This document shows, piece by piece, positions 55,205-64,000 of a DNA stretch of 64,000 nt (position 1 is its first letter; each line of letters opens with the position of its first letter). The position numbers and the translations under genes were made by a program. The stretch comes from CBDCME01 sp965218865 (lineage in GTDB: Bacteria > Pseudomonadota > Alphaproteobacteria > JAAXGF01), in assembly GCA_965218865.1 (NCBI GenBank), contig CBDCME010000078.1, positions 1-64,000 on the forward strand, given 5' to 3'. The notes beneath the pieces were generated by a model, which worked only from the letters and a program-made list of their open reading frames with translations, had not been told where the DNA came from and did not search any database.

Positions 55205-56539
55205 GTGGACGGCTCCTTTTTGGCAAGACCAAAAGCGGCGTTGATGCAAACTGGTCGGGTGCGGCCATGTGTGTGGCCTGTTGATGCGGCGCGTACGGCC
55301 GCTGGCCTTAATGCGATCCGCGGATCGAGTCCCATTCACTTGAGTGCGTTCGAAGACGCATGGGTCATCGCGGGTTTTCTCGACCTCAGGGTCGACCGGT
55401 TTTTGCATTACGTCACCTTCACTCCGCCAAACTCGTGATCTCGTTGTCGTCGGCGCCTTACGCGGCCACGGCACTCGGTCGTTGGTAAGTTCCGCCATGC
55501 TGTAAGAGCGCCCAAGCGATGCGCGCGGTCTTATTGGCGAGGGCGACGGCGACGACCTTTGGTGGCTTGCGGGCGATGAGGTCGGCAAGCCAAGGTGGGT
55601 TGCCGCGCTGCTTGGCATGGCGGATGATCGCCATGGCCCCCGAGAAGAGCAGCCAGCGCAGATAGTGATCCCCCTGTTTGGAAATGCGCCCCAGCCGTTC
55701 CTTGCCCCCGGTCGAGGACTGCTTGGGAACCAACCCGATCCAGGCGGCCAGTTCACGGCCCGACTTGAACACAGATGGATCAGTGATCGTGGCGGTCAAG
55801 GCGCTCGCCGTGATGGGCCCAATGCCGGGAATAGTTTCCAGGCGCCGACTGACCTCGTTCGCACGGTGCCAAGTATTTATGCGCTGCTCGGCGACGACGA
55901 TTTCGCGCTCCAGCGATCTCAGCTGCCCAGCCAGACCTTTCAGACAGACCCGGGCCAGTGACGCTTATCCTTTCGATCGGCGATCACCGCGAGAAGTTTC
56001 TTGAGGTTCGGCAGCCCGACCACGACACCGAACTCAGCCATATGCGCTCGCATGGCGTTGACCAACATGGTTCTCTGGCGGACCAGCAACTCGCGGGTCC
56101 GATGTAGCATGAGAACACTCTGCTGCTCTTTGCTTTTCACGCTAACAAAACGCATCGACGGCCGGGTCACCGCCTCACAGATCGCGTCCGCGTCGGCCGC
56201 GTCATTCTTGTTCCGTCGCCTTGACGTAGCGGGCCGACATCAGACGAACCTCATGGCCCAAGGCTCCGATCTCGCGGGCCCAATGATGCGCTGTGGCGCA
56301 GGCCTCGACCCCGACCAAACAGGGCCGCAGTTTCCTGAAGAATGGAAGAACCTGGCTGCGTTTGAGCTGCCGGCGGATCACTGTCGCGCCCGAGGCATCG
56401 ACACCGTGGACCTGAAAAACGTTCTTCGCGAGATCAAGACCAATCGTGGTAACTTCTTGCATAGGACGGCTCCTCGTTAGCGGTTGAAGACGACACCGCA
56501 CTTTGGCACATCGCGATGCCGGTGGCAGGAGCCGTCCAC
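55205..56539 (-). mobile_element. IS110-family (IS1111-like) element inside IS1595-like copy b
   Basis: About 1.33 kb with GTGGACGGCTCCT at one end and its complement at the other, as expected for IS1111-type members that have small inverted repeats. It interrupts the IS1595-like transposase between WAAFK and WANTTLG. The boundaries are within a few bases. Confidence 0.7.
55458..56462 (-). pseudogene. IS110-family transposase, two frameshifts
   Basis: Starts MQEVTTIGLDLAKNVFQVHG (DEDD-type RuvC-like domain), then CLVGVEACATAHHWAREIGA and VRLMSARYVKATEQ. A shift near 56205 leads to NDAADADAICEAVTRPSMRF and TRELLVRQRTMLVNAMRAHM. A second, near 55958, leads to LAGQLRSLEREIVVAEQRIN, LETIPGIGPITASALTATIT and FKSGRELAAWIGLVPKQSST, ending at 55458. 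All domains of an IS1111-like transposase are present in three frames. Confidence 0.8.
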
Positions 56540-57038
56540 CGCATCATTTGAAGGCGGCCCATTTGGTGGCGGCCTCGGGTCCGCTGCCGGTAACGGCGGG
56601 AAAATGGCTGCAGCCGGCCGCGGTGACGGCGGTGAAGCAGCTCAGGCCGTCGCTCACGACGATGCTTCCTGGCCGCATGGCGCGGCGCGACATTTTCTCG
56701 ATCTCCGCCTTGCGAAAGCCTTTCACGCGCTTGAGCTTGAGCCGGTGGGGCCGGCCCTCGGCCGTGGTTTCCACGGCGGACACGAAGGGCGTCTTGCCGG
56801 GCGCGCCACGGCCCCGCCTCGCGCAGTGACGGGCGCCCCCCAGATAGGCGTCGTCGATCTCGATCCGCTTGCCCTCGCCGCCGCCCAGCGGCTTGTCTCC
56901 CTCGCGCTCCAGCATCACCTGCATCAGCTTGTGATGCATCTTCCACGCCGTATTGTAGCTGACCCCAAGCCGGCGCCCCAATTCGAGGCTGGAAATCCCT
57001 GTCTTCGACTGGCTGATCAGGTAGATGGCCTCGAACCA
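56540..57038 (-). mobile_element. IS1595-like element, copy b, middle part, 5' truncated
   Basis: Minus-strand frame WFEAIYLISQSKTGISSLEL, GRRLGVSYNTAWKMHHKLMQ, KRIEIDDAYLGG (intact, unlike copy a), VVSDGLSCFTAVTAAGCSHF to WAAFK. The N-terminal zinc ribbon (about 80 codons) is missing beyond 57038. So this copy is a remnant in two pieces. Confidence 0.75.
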
Positions 57039-57073
57039 CCATGTCGCTGGCTCGAGGCCGGTCACGGGCGTTA

Positions 57074-58187
57074 CTAATATCCCAAAATAATACCTGACAT
57101 ATTGATCGGACTGTGCTATACATGGTGCATGGAAGCGCGTGACTTTCGTGGCATTGGTCGGGCGGCGCAGGAGGAACTCCGGCGTCGGGCGATCGTGCTT
57201 GTCGAGCAGGGTGGATCGAGCCGGGCCGAGGCGGCCAGGGTTGTTGGCGTGCAGCGGCAGACGGTCAACATCTGGCTCAAGCGGTATCGCGAACGGGGCG
57301 AGGACGGCCTCCTGGATGGTCGTCGGGTTTCCGGACGCAAGGGCAAGGGGGCGCTGACCACCGAGGAGGGCCGGCAAGTCCGCCGCTGGATCGCCGACAA
57401 GACGCCCGATCAGCTCAAACTGCCGTTTGCATTGTGGACGTCCCGTGCGGTGCGCGAGTTGATCGAGCGCCGGTTGGGCAAGCGCCTTGGCCTGTCGACC
57501 GTCCAGCTCTACCTGAAGCGCTGGGGCATGACCCCGCAAAAGCCGCTGGCGCGCGCCAAACAACGCTCGCCCGCCGCCGTGGCCGCCTGGTTGGAGCGCG
57601 ACTACCCGGCGATCGCCGGGCGCGCCAAGCGAGAGAGAGCCGTCGTCTACTGGGGCGACGAGACCGGCATCTCCAACCAAGACCAGATCGGCCGCAGTTA
57701 TGCCCCAAGAGGCCAGACGCCGGTGGTTGGCCGGACCGCCAAGAAGATCTCCAAGAGCATGATTTCGGCCGTCTCCAACCGCGCCCTGATGCGCTTCATG
57801 CTGTATGATGGGGCGCTTAACGTCGATCGCTTCATCATCTTCCTGCGGCGGCTGATCAAGGACGCAAAGCAGAAGGTGTTCCTGATCATAGATAACCTGA
57901 AGGTGCACCACGCCAAGTGGGTCAAGGCCTGGACTCTGAGCCATCGCCACGAGATCGAGCTGTTCTACCTCCCGGCCCCCGAGTGCAACCCGGACGAATA
58001 CTTGAACAACGATGTCAAGCAGAAGTTGCGCCAAAAGCCGCAGCCCGGCACCAAGGACGAACTGGACAAGAATACCCGCGCCGTCTTGCGCGCAATTCAG
58101 CGTTCATCGGATCGAGTGCGCGGTTACTTCCGCCCCCACCCCGTCAAATACGCCGCCTGATCGTCAGGTATCATATTAGGATATTAG
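57074..58187 (+). mobile_element. second IS630-type element
   Basis: 1,114 bp. Inverted ends CTAATATCC ... GGATATTAG with further similarity inside (ATACCTGAC near both ends), flanked by TA (57072-57073, 58188-58189). Different from the five-copy IS630. One intact transposase. Confidence 0.82.
57129..58160 (+). CDS. IS630-family transposase (second type)
   Basis: 343 residues from ATG 57129 (MEARDFRGIGRAAQEELRRR). Helix-turn-helix: SRAEAARVVGVQRQTVNIWL, KRYRERGEDGLLDGRR. Catalytic motifs: AVVYWGDETGISNQDQIGRS (first Asp), VFLIIDNLKVHHAKWVKAWT (second Asp) and LPAPECNPDEYLNNDVKQKL (Glu). The ending RGYFRPHPVKYAA is typical. No lesion; likely active. Confidence 0.92.
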   Translation: MEARDFRGIGRAAQEELRRRAIVLVEQGGSSRAEAARVVGVQRQTVNIWLKRYRERGEDGLLDGRRVSGRKGKGALTTEEGRQVRRWIADKTPDQLKLPFALWTSRAVRELIERRLGKRLGLSTVQLYLKRWGMTPQKPLARAKQRSPAAVAAWLERDYPAIAGRAKRERAVVYWGDETGISNQDQIGRSYAPRGQTPVVGRTAKKISKSMISAVSNRALMRFMLYDGALNVDRFIIFLRRLIKDAKQKVFLIIDNLKVHHAKWVKAWTLSHRHEIELFYLPAPECNPDEYLNNDVKQKLRQKPQPGTKDELDKNTRAVLRAIQRSSDRVRGYFRPHPVKYAA

Positions 58188-58362
58188 TAACTTTTTCAAT
58201 GTGTTAGGTGAGGAAGCATTTCGGCATCGCGGTTGGTTGCCCCGGTGATGGCTAACTCCCCGCAGTTACGGACGAGGAATTTCACGGTACGGTAGATGTC
58301 CTTGTTGCTCACAGCCGAGCATACCCGAAAGTTGGTGACGGAGTTTTCAGGAGGAACAGGGA

Positions 58363-59319
58363 TCAGCCGTCGGGGACGATCAGGGTTCCGGATTCGCCAT
58401 TCAAGGCCCGGCCGATGTTGGGCGGGCTCGTGATCAGACCCTGTTTGCCGCCGTTTTCGAGGAAAGCGATCAGGGCCTGGACCTTCGGTCCCATGCTACC
58501 CGCGGCGAAATGGCCTTCAGCCGTGTAGCGTTTCGCCTCGCTCACGCTGATCCGCTCGAGCCAGCGCTCATTCGGCTGATTGAAGTTGATCGCCACCCGT
58601 TCGACTCCGGTCGACAACATGAACATCTCGGCCCCCACCTCCTGGGCCAGGAGACCGGAGGCGAAATCCTTGTCGATCACGGCCTCGACGCCTTGCAGAT
58701 CGCCGTTATCATCGACGATCACCGGAATGCCACCGCCGCCGCAGGCGATGACCACGTAACCGGCCCGCGCCAGCAGAGAGATTTCCTCGACCTCGACGAT
58801 CGCGCGCGGGAACGGTGAAGCGACTACGCGCCGCCAACCCCGACCGGCGTCCTCGCGAATCCGCCAGCCGTGCTTGCGGGCCCGCTCACGCGCGGTCGCC
58901 TCGTCCATGTGCGAACCAATGGGCTTGGTCGGATCGCGGAAGGCGGGATCGTCGCGATCGACCACCACCTGGGTGACCACGGCGATGGCGCGGCGCCCGA
59001 TACCGCCGCGGCGGAAGGCGTTGTGAAGGGCACGTTGAAACATGTAGCCGATGGCACCTTGGGTATCGGCGCCGGCGTAGTCCATCGGCACCGGGGCGAT
59101 CTCGTGGATCGACAATTCCGAGCGCCGGAGGATGAAGCCGACCTGGGGCCCATTGCCGTGAGTGAGGATGACGTTCCAGCCGGCGGCGACCATCTCGGCG
59201 ACGTACTCGGACGAGGTCGCCGCGGCCTGGTATTGGTCGGGGATCGATTCGTGGTTTTCGTCGACGATGAGCGAATTGCCCCCGACGGCGATGATCGCGA
59301 TCCGCCCGGCGGCCGTCAT
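58363..59319 (-). CDS. arcC: carbamate kinase
   Basis: 318 residues of the amino-acid kinase family: RIAIIAVGGNSLI, NVILTHGNGPQVGFILRRSE, MDYAGADTQGAIGYMFQRAL, VVIACGGGGIPVI, VIDKDFASGLLAQEVGAEMF and AAGSMGPKVQALIAFLENGG. It makes ATP and carbamate from carbamoyl phosphate and ADP (reversible). It follows the DUF1116 gene after 7 bp, as in oxamate or allantoin modules where the kinase (AllK type) consumes carbamoyl phosphate. Intact, normal length. Confidence 0.9.
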   Translation of the reverse strand: MTAAGRIAIIAVGGNSLIVDENHESIPDQYQAAATSSEYVAEMVAAGWNVILTHGNGPQVGFILRRSELSIHEIAPVPMDYAGADTQGAIGYMFQRALHNAFRRGGIGRRAIAVVTQVVVDRDDPAFRDPTKPIGSHMDEATARERARKHGWRIREDAGRGWRRVVASPFPRAIVEVEEISLLARAGYVVIACGGGGIPVIVDDNGDLQGVEAVIDKDFASGLLAQEVGAEMFMLSTGVERVAINFNQPNERWLERISVSEAKRYTAEGHFAAGSMGPKVQALIAFLENGGKQGLITSPPNIGRALNGESGTLIVPDG

Positions 59320-59326
59320 CGCGCGC

Positions 59327-60740
59327 TCAGGCCTCGGAGCCGAGGGCCGCGGCCAGGGCCGAGACGGCCTGGGTAAAACACGCCAGCGGGGCCCGGGTGA
59401 TGCCAGCGCCGACCTGGCCGATCCCGGCCTCCCGGTGCGCGATACCGGTGTTGATGATCGGTTGGATTCCGGTATCGACGACCTTGCGCACGTCGATGGC
59501 CGTCGGTGTGCCGGCGAAGCCCAGCGCTGGCAAGGTCAAGGCGGGATTGGGTCCCTGGGTGATGCACACCATCTCGCGCGTATTGGCGATCGCGTCGGCA
59601 GGGGTGCCGCCGACGAACTGGACGATCGCCGGGGCCGCCGCCATGGCGAAGCCCCCGACGCCGGCGGTCTCGGAAATGGCGCTATCGCCGAGGTCCGGAG
59701 CACAATCGGCGGCGGCGTATCCAGGAAAGAGAAGCCCCTTGATCACCGGCGCCCGAGCCGTGAACCACGTATCCCCGGTGCCACTGACGCGAATGCCGAA
59801 TTCCACGCCGTTGCGCGTCATCGCCGTCACCAGACTGCTGTTCGCGACGCCGTGGGCGGCGTCTAGCATGGCCTTGCAAGCGGCCATCGAAAGATTGAGA
59901 AAGAAGTGGTCGTTGGCAGCGATGAATTCGACCACCTCGGCGACGCTTTCCCGGGGCAGATCGGCGCGGAGCAGCGCCGGCAACGAGCGTTTCAACAACA
60001 GCGAGGAAGCCGCTGCGTTGCGGTTGTGAACCTCGTCACCCATGTGCAGCGCCTGGGCCAGCAGGGGCTTGATTTCCAGGCCGCCCAGCCCGGCGACGGC
60101 GCGGCCCAGGGCGGGTCCCAGGGTCGCCCCCATCCAACCCAGCCTGGCGATGACCTCGGCCCCATGGGCCCCAAACCGCAAGGCCTTGCCGAGGCCCTCG
60201 TTGAGGTTGCTGTAGGCGCGATTGCCGTGCGCCTGGTCCACGACCGACCACACCGGCATGGAGGGACTGATGACGCCCGCCATGGGGCCGACAGCGCCGT
60301 GGTGATTGCAGGGTTCGAAGGCGATTTCGCCCCCCGCCGCCAGACGGCACGCGCCTTCGGCGTCGGCGGCCCAGCCCTCGTGGATGGCGGCGCCGATGAT
60401 CGCCCCCCGCATAGGGCCGCACATGGCCTCCCAGGCGATCGGCGGACCGGCGTGAAAGATCGTGCGCTCCCCCATGCCCGGTAAAGCCTCGCGCGCAACT
60501 TCGACGCCTTCGAGCACCGGCCTGGCGGCCAGCAAACGCGCGAAGGCCTCAGCGTTCGCTGCCTCGATCGCGGGATGATTGACCAGGCGAGCCAATTTCA
60601 TGCCCGACGCCCGGATCAGCGCCCCCAGGTGGACGCCAGTCAAGGCCGAGGACCTCGGCGCCGGCGGACCGTGCCGCCTCGGCGAAGGCGGGTACACCGA
60701 CGTTGATGATCCGCAATTTTTCCTCGAACAACGTGAGCAT
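59327..60740 (-). pseudogene. DUF1116 protein (YlbE/AllG-like), one frameshift
   Basis: ATG 60740 opens MLTLFEEKLRIINVGVPAFA and GAEVLGLDWRPPGGADPGVG. Near 60600 one base is off, and the next frame continues KLARLVNHPAIEAANAEAFA. Further family phrases are GMGERTIFHAGPPIAWEAMC, EGWAADAEGACRLAAGGEIA, FEPCNHHGAVGPMAGVISPS, MPVWSVVDQAHGNRAYSNLN, EGLGKALRFGAHGAEVIARL. In E. coli the homologue YlbE (AllG) is reported to form oxamic transcarbamoylase with FdrA (AllF) and AllH. Substrate here unknown. Confidence 0.8.
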
Positions 60741-60769
60741 CGCGCCTTCCCCCGTTTCGAAAACGGCCC

Positions 60770-62283
60770 TCAGGCCGCCGCGAGGCGCAACGCCCGGGCG
60801 TTGCTGGGGGCCAACAAGACCCCGGCTCCTGCCGGGCGAGACCCTGGGGATCGTCCTCGGTGCCGCAAACCGAAGCCACGAAGACGGGGCGGGTGCCCCC
60901 GTCCACCGCCCGGGCTGCGACGATGGAAAGAGCTGTAACGATTTCGGCCGCCGGATCGGAATGTGCCCCGTGTCCCAACACGACGTCGAACAGGATCACC
61001 GCCACTTCCCCGTCAGCGGCCTCCTGCAGAAGGCGTTCGTTACGCAGGCGGTGGTCGATCATGGGATGGGGCCGACCCTGGGTGAAGGCGTCGGCCCCGA
61101 AATCGACGACCGTGTGACCCCGGCTTCGCCAGATATTGGTGAGGCGGAATCGGTCGTCGAGGGGCGTCGGCGAATACACCGGTCCCAGGGCCTCGCTCAA
61201 CATGTGGAGAGCCTCGAAACCGAAGGTCCCCCCGCCGAAGAGGCCGTGAACGTAGCGCTGGCCCGGCGCCAAGCACCCGGCGGCCGTGGAAATCTCCTCC
61301 GTCGCGGGACCTTCCGCGCTCGGCGGCGGCCTGTCTTCGGAGAGGGCGACAGCCGCCGCGGCCGCGTCCTCAAGGGTGCGGGCAGCGGTAACGCCCTCAC
61401 GGACCAGGCTTTCGCCGGTGGCACCGATGAAATTCACCACCACGGGCTTGCCGGCCAGGGCGCCCTCCTCGATGACCTTCGCCGCCACCTCGGCCGCCGG
61501 TGGTTTGGAGATCAGGATGATGACGCGGGTGGCGGCGTCGGCCGCCAACGCAGCCAAGCCCTGCAACATGGTGATGCCGCCGACGCGAGCATGAAGATCG
61601 CGACCGCCGGTTCCGATCGCCTGGGAAATCCCTTGGCCCCATCGGTCGACGAGACAAGTGACTTGCTGGAGTCCAGTTCCCGAGGCGGCGACCACCCCGA
61701 TCTCGCCGCGTCGCACCCGGTTGGCGAAACCCAAGGGAATTCCGTTGATGATGGCGCTGTCGCAGTCCGGTCCCATGACCAGGAGATCGCGCTCACGGGC
61801 GTAGCGTTTGAGCATGATTTCGTCGTCGAGACCGACGTTGTCGCTGAACAGCATCGCGTTGAGTCCGAGGCGCACGGCCTTCAGCGCCTCGGCGGCGGCG
61901 TAGGTCCCGGGAGTCGAAATCACGGCCAAGTTCGCCGCCGCCAACTCCACTAGGCCCGATTCGATGCTGTGGGGCGCCGGGCTTCCCGAGACGGCGTCAC
62001 CAGTCTTTTCGATGGGTTGCTGTTTCAAGGCACTTTCGGCCTCGTCCATCGCCGCCTCGAGGGCATCGCCCTGGCCTTGAACGACGACGACGAGGGAATT
62101 CGGCTCGGCCCCGACGTCACCGTCGAGGAGACCGGCGTCGCGGAGAAGCTCGAGGTTGCCCTCGGTGGCCATGATGGCCGAGGCTTCGCTGACGCCGGGC
62201 CGTTCGGCGAGGCGAGCCGAGAGCCGCATCAGAGATACCGAACCCCAGTAGCGATCGCGAAACAACCTATGCCGCGTTTCCAT
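60770..62283 (-). pseudogene. fdrA: FdrA-like (AllF) acyl-CoA synthetase-fold protein, one frameshift
   Basis: ATG 62283, METRHRLFRDRYWGSVSLMR, then ASAIMATEGNLELLRDAGLL. The CoA-ligase-like domains follow: MGPDCDSAIINGIPLGFANR, VAASGTGLQQVTCLVDRWGQ, ISQAIGTGGRDLHARVGGIT and GKPVVVNFIGATGES, with YVHGLFGGGTFGFEA later. The frame departs near 60840; one base over, the normal end AGVLLAPSNARALRLAAA reads to TGA 60770-60772. FdrA belongs to the succinyl-CoA synthetase alpha fold and works with the DUF1116 protein. The next gene starts 29 bp beyond. Confidence 0.8.
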
Positions 62284-62373
62284 CGATTCCCTACGCCAAC
62301 CGTGCAACCGCCCCCCCGGCGAAGCGCAGCCCCGAGAGCGATGCCAAATCCGCCACGATCCCTCCTTACCGCG

Positions 62374-63285
62374 TCACTCGCGCGAGAAATGGCGACCGAT
62401 GCTGGCCGGCATCCGCGACGAACGGCCGAAGCCCGACAAGACCAGCAGTGAAACGAGATACGGCGTCATCTGCACGATGTAGGAGCTGACCGGAAGCCCG
62501 TAGCCTTGGACCCGGAGTTGGAGCGCTTCGGCAGCGCCGAAGAGCAGACATGTCGCGATGACGCCGACAGGCGACCAGCGCGCGGCAATGACGGCGGCCA
62601 ACGCGATGTAACCGCGCCCAGCGGTCATGTTGTCGGTAAACGAGCCGACCTGTTGAAGAGTCAGAACCGCGCCGCCCAGGCCGGCGATCATACCGCAAGC
62701 GATCACGGACGCAAACCGCACTCGAATGGGGTTTGCGCCCATTGCGTATGCGGCCTCTGGGTTCTCGCCGACCGACCGCAGGGTCAGCCCGGCCTGAGTA
62801 CGGGTCAGCAATAGATAAATCGGGATCGTGAGAAGGAACGCAAAATAGGTGAGCGGTGGCTGATTGAAAAGCAGCGCGCCGATGATCGGCGTCTCGTCCA
62901 GGATCGGGATGGCGATCGGTTCTACGATCTCGACCCGGATCGCGCCCGAACCCGCGATCGCGCGCAGCATGAAGCTGGTCAACCCGAGCGCTAGAATGTT
63001 TGAAGCGAGCGCCACCACGATATGATCCGCGCGAAAGACGATCGTCGCCGTTGCGATTACAACGCCGAGAGCGGCGCCGGCGAGTGCGGCGCCCGCCAGA
63101 CCGAGCAATGCACTGTCGGTTCCGAAAGCGGCAAAAAGGCCGCCGGCCGCGCCGACGAGCATCATGCCCTCCAGACCGACCGCAAACACGCCGGCACGCT
63201 CCGATATGATCCCGCCGAGCGCCGCCAATAGCAGCGGCGTGGCGATGCGGATCGAAGCAGCGACGAATTCTATGGCGAGATCCAC
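62374..63285 (-). CDS. nucleoside-type ABC transporter permease
   Basis: 303 residues, about eight to ten membrane helices. Features of the BMP-type nucleoside permeases (YufQ/NupQ-like): ATPLLLAALGGIISERAGVF, AVGLEGMMLVGAAGGLFAAF, LRSVGENPEAAYAMGANPIR and GSFTDNMTAGRGYIALAAVI. It would import nucleosides, purine-derived or related ring compounds together with the adjacent permease. Four bases separate it from the upstream permease stop. Intact. Confidence 0.88.
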   Translation of the reverse strand: MDLAIEFVAASIRIATPLLLAALGGIISERAGVFAVGLEGMMLVGAAGGLFAAFGTDSALLGLAGAALAGAALGVVIATATIVFRADHIVVALASNILALGLTSFMLRAIAGSGAIRVEIVEPIAIPILDETPIIGALLFNQPPLTYFAFLLTIPIYLLLTRTQAGLTLRSVGENPEAAYAMGANPIRVRFASVIACGMIAGLGGAVLTLQQVGSFTDNMTAGRGYIALAAVIAARWSPVGVIATCLLFGAAEALQLRVQGYGLPVSSYIVQMTPYLVSLLVLSGFGRSSRMPASIGRHFSRE

Positions 63286-63288
63286 GGA

Positions 63289-64000
63289 CTAATTCTCCTG
63301 TCGCCGCCGCGCCTGTTCGATCCCCATGGCCGACAGCACAAACAGAATTGTCAGACCTTGGATGACGAAGACGAGGGCAGAGTTCACGCCGGTCTCACGC
63401 TGCATCGACAACGCGCCCGCCTCGAGAAATCCGAAAAACAGGCTGGCCGGGATCGCGGCTAGAGGGCTCGTCCCCGCCAAAAGCGCGATCGCTAGCGCCT
63501 TGAAGCCGAAACCGGTCGAGAAACCCTCGATCAGCCTATAGTGGAACCCAAGCACCTCCAACGCGCCCGCAAGACCTGCGAGGCCGCCGGCTAGCAGCAT
63601 AACCATCAAGACCGTGTGCTCGGGGGAGACCCCCGAATAGGTCGCCGCGGGGCGGCTTGCGCCGAGTAACCGAATGCGAAACCCGAAGATGGTGCGGTTC
63701 AACACGAACTGTGCGGCCACGGCAGCCGCGACCGCGACAATGAAACCGACATGCACGCCACCGGGACGCAACGCTGGTAGCCACGCCTCGCGGGGAAAAA
63801 GCGGTGACTGAGGAAAGCCGGCGCCCGTTTCGCCCAGCGTGCCATGTAGGGCTTCGGCCACGATCAGAATGGCGACGAAGTTCGACAACAGAGTAACCAG
63901 AATCTCATGAATCCGTCGCTTTAAATGGATCGCTGCAGCGAGCCCCGACCAGAGGGCACCGACGGCCGCGCCAACGGCCATGGCGAGAAGGATGAGCAAA
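63289..64000 (-). CDS. nucleoside-type ABC transporter permease, partial
   Basis: The gene runs off the window, so its start is not visible. The ~236 residues seen contain ILLAMAVGAAVGALWSGLAA, KRRIHEILVTLLSNFVAILI, FGFRIRLLGASRPAATYSGV, GFGFKALAIALLAGTSPLAA and ALSMQRETGVNSALVFVIQG, the pattern of YufP/NupP-like permeases that pair with the type at 62374. An ATPase and a BMP-type binding protein are expected just beyond 64000. Confidence 0.87.
   Translation of the reverse strand, partial: LLILLAMAVGAAVGALWSGLAAAIHLKRRIHEILVTLLSNFVAILIVAEALHGTLGETGAGFPQSPLFPREAWLPALRPGGVHVGFIVAVAAAVAAQFVLNRTIFGFRIRLLGASRPAATYSGVSPEHTVLMVMLLAGGLAGLAGALEVLGFHYRLIEGFSTGFGFKALAIALLAGTSPLAAIPASLFFGFLEAGALSMQRETGVNSALVFVIQGLTILFVLSAMGIEQARRRQEN

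Noticed and set aside
57040..57073. Short minus-strand VTGLEPAT phrase that recurs in many database proteins
   Set aside because: It is only a junction frame between the truncated IS1595-like copy and the IS630; nothing supports a gene.

Overview
The window looks like a G+C-rich proteobacterial chromosome, most likely alphaproteobacterial. That placement is inferred from the overall character of the proteins; there is no rRNA, ribosomal protein or other phylogenetic marker. It is an accessory region full of mobile DNA. I count thirteen larger insertion sequences (an ISAs1-type element, an IS5, five near-identical IS630 copies, a second IS630 type, IS256, IS1380, an IS1202/ISNCY-type element, an IS110 and a 2.4-kb IS1595-family transposon), two decayed copies of a smaller IS1595-like element, and three copies of a 101-bp MITE. 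Many host genes are split by these elements or carry single-base frameshifts or in-frame stops. The lesions are either real pseudogenes or uncorrected sequencing indels. The IS insertions are certainly real, because several interrupted genes can be rejoined exactly at the target duplication.

Layout. 1-6.9 kb: small exported proteins, an integrase stub, an ISAs1-like element whose transposase carries an N-terminal DruA/DUF4338 domain, and an IS5 that splits an exported-protein gene. 6.9-8.1 kb: IS630 copy 1. 8.6-17.9 kb (minus strand): an arabinose-5-phosphate isomerase, a DyP peroxidase with an unknown partner gene, a methyltransferase, and an asparagine synthetase split by the IS1595 transposon, which carries its own P63C and RHH-RAMA passenger genes. 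18-22.5 kb: a HigA-like antitoxin remnant and a DUF4062/repeat protein split by IS256. 22.7-27.4 kb: a glycosyltransferase, a membrane protein and a TPR-methyltransferase, with MITEs. With the isomerase, methyltransferase and asnB these suggest a surface-polysaccharide locus.

28.6-54.9 kb is a copper-resistance island. Its core is a minus-strand gene train running from a DUF411 protein (45.1 kb) down to CcdA (31.2 kb): DUF411, small membrane protein, SCO1, exported protein, PCu(A)C chaperone, cupredoxin, Cys-rich exported protein, multicopper oxidase, DsbE/CcmG, TlpA, membrane protein, Met-rich protein, YHS-type Cu P-type ATPase, DsbA-like protein, CcdA. A second, plus-strand train (49.2-54.9 kb) carries an exported His-containing protein, a His-rich lipoprotein, a TolC-type channel, a CopA-type multicopper oxidase and a PCu(A)C-CusF fusion. 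The parts would export Cu(I), oxidise it in the periplasm, chaperone it and keep periplasmic thiols in order. However, IS630 copies interrupt the ATPase, DUF411 and one oxidase, and abut a second oxidase, and all three multicopper oxidases have lesions. No copper regulator (CueR or CopRS type) is visible.

55-58.2 kb is a nest of elements (IS1595-like, IS110, IS630). 58.3-64 kb (minus strand) is a nitrogen-catabolism operon: two nucleoside-type ABC permeases, fdrA, a DUF1116 gene and carbamate kinase. This resembles the module that splits carbamoyl compounds such as oxamate to carbamoyl phosphate and ATP, although the fdrA and DUF1116 genes each read with one frameshift.
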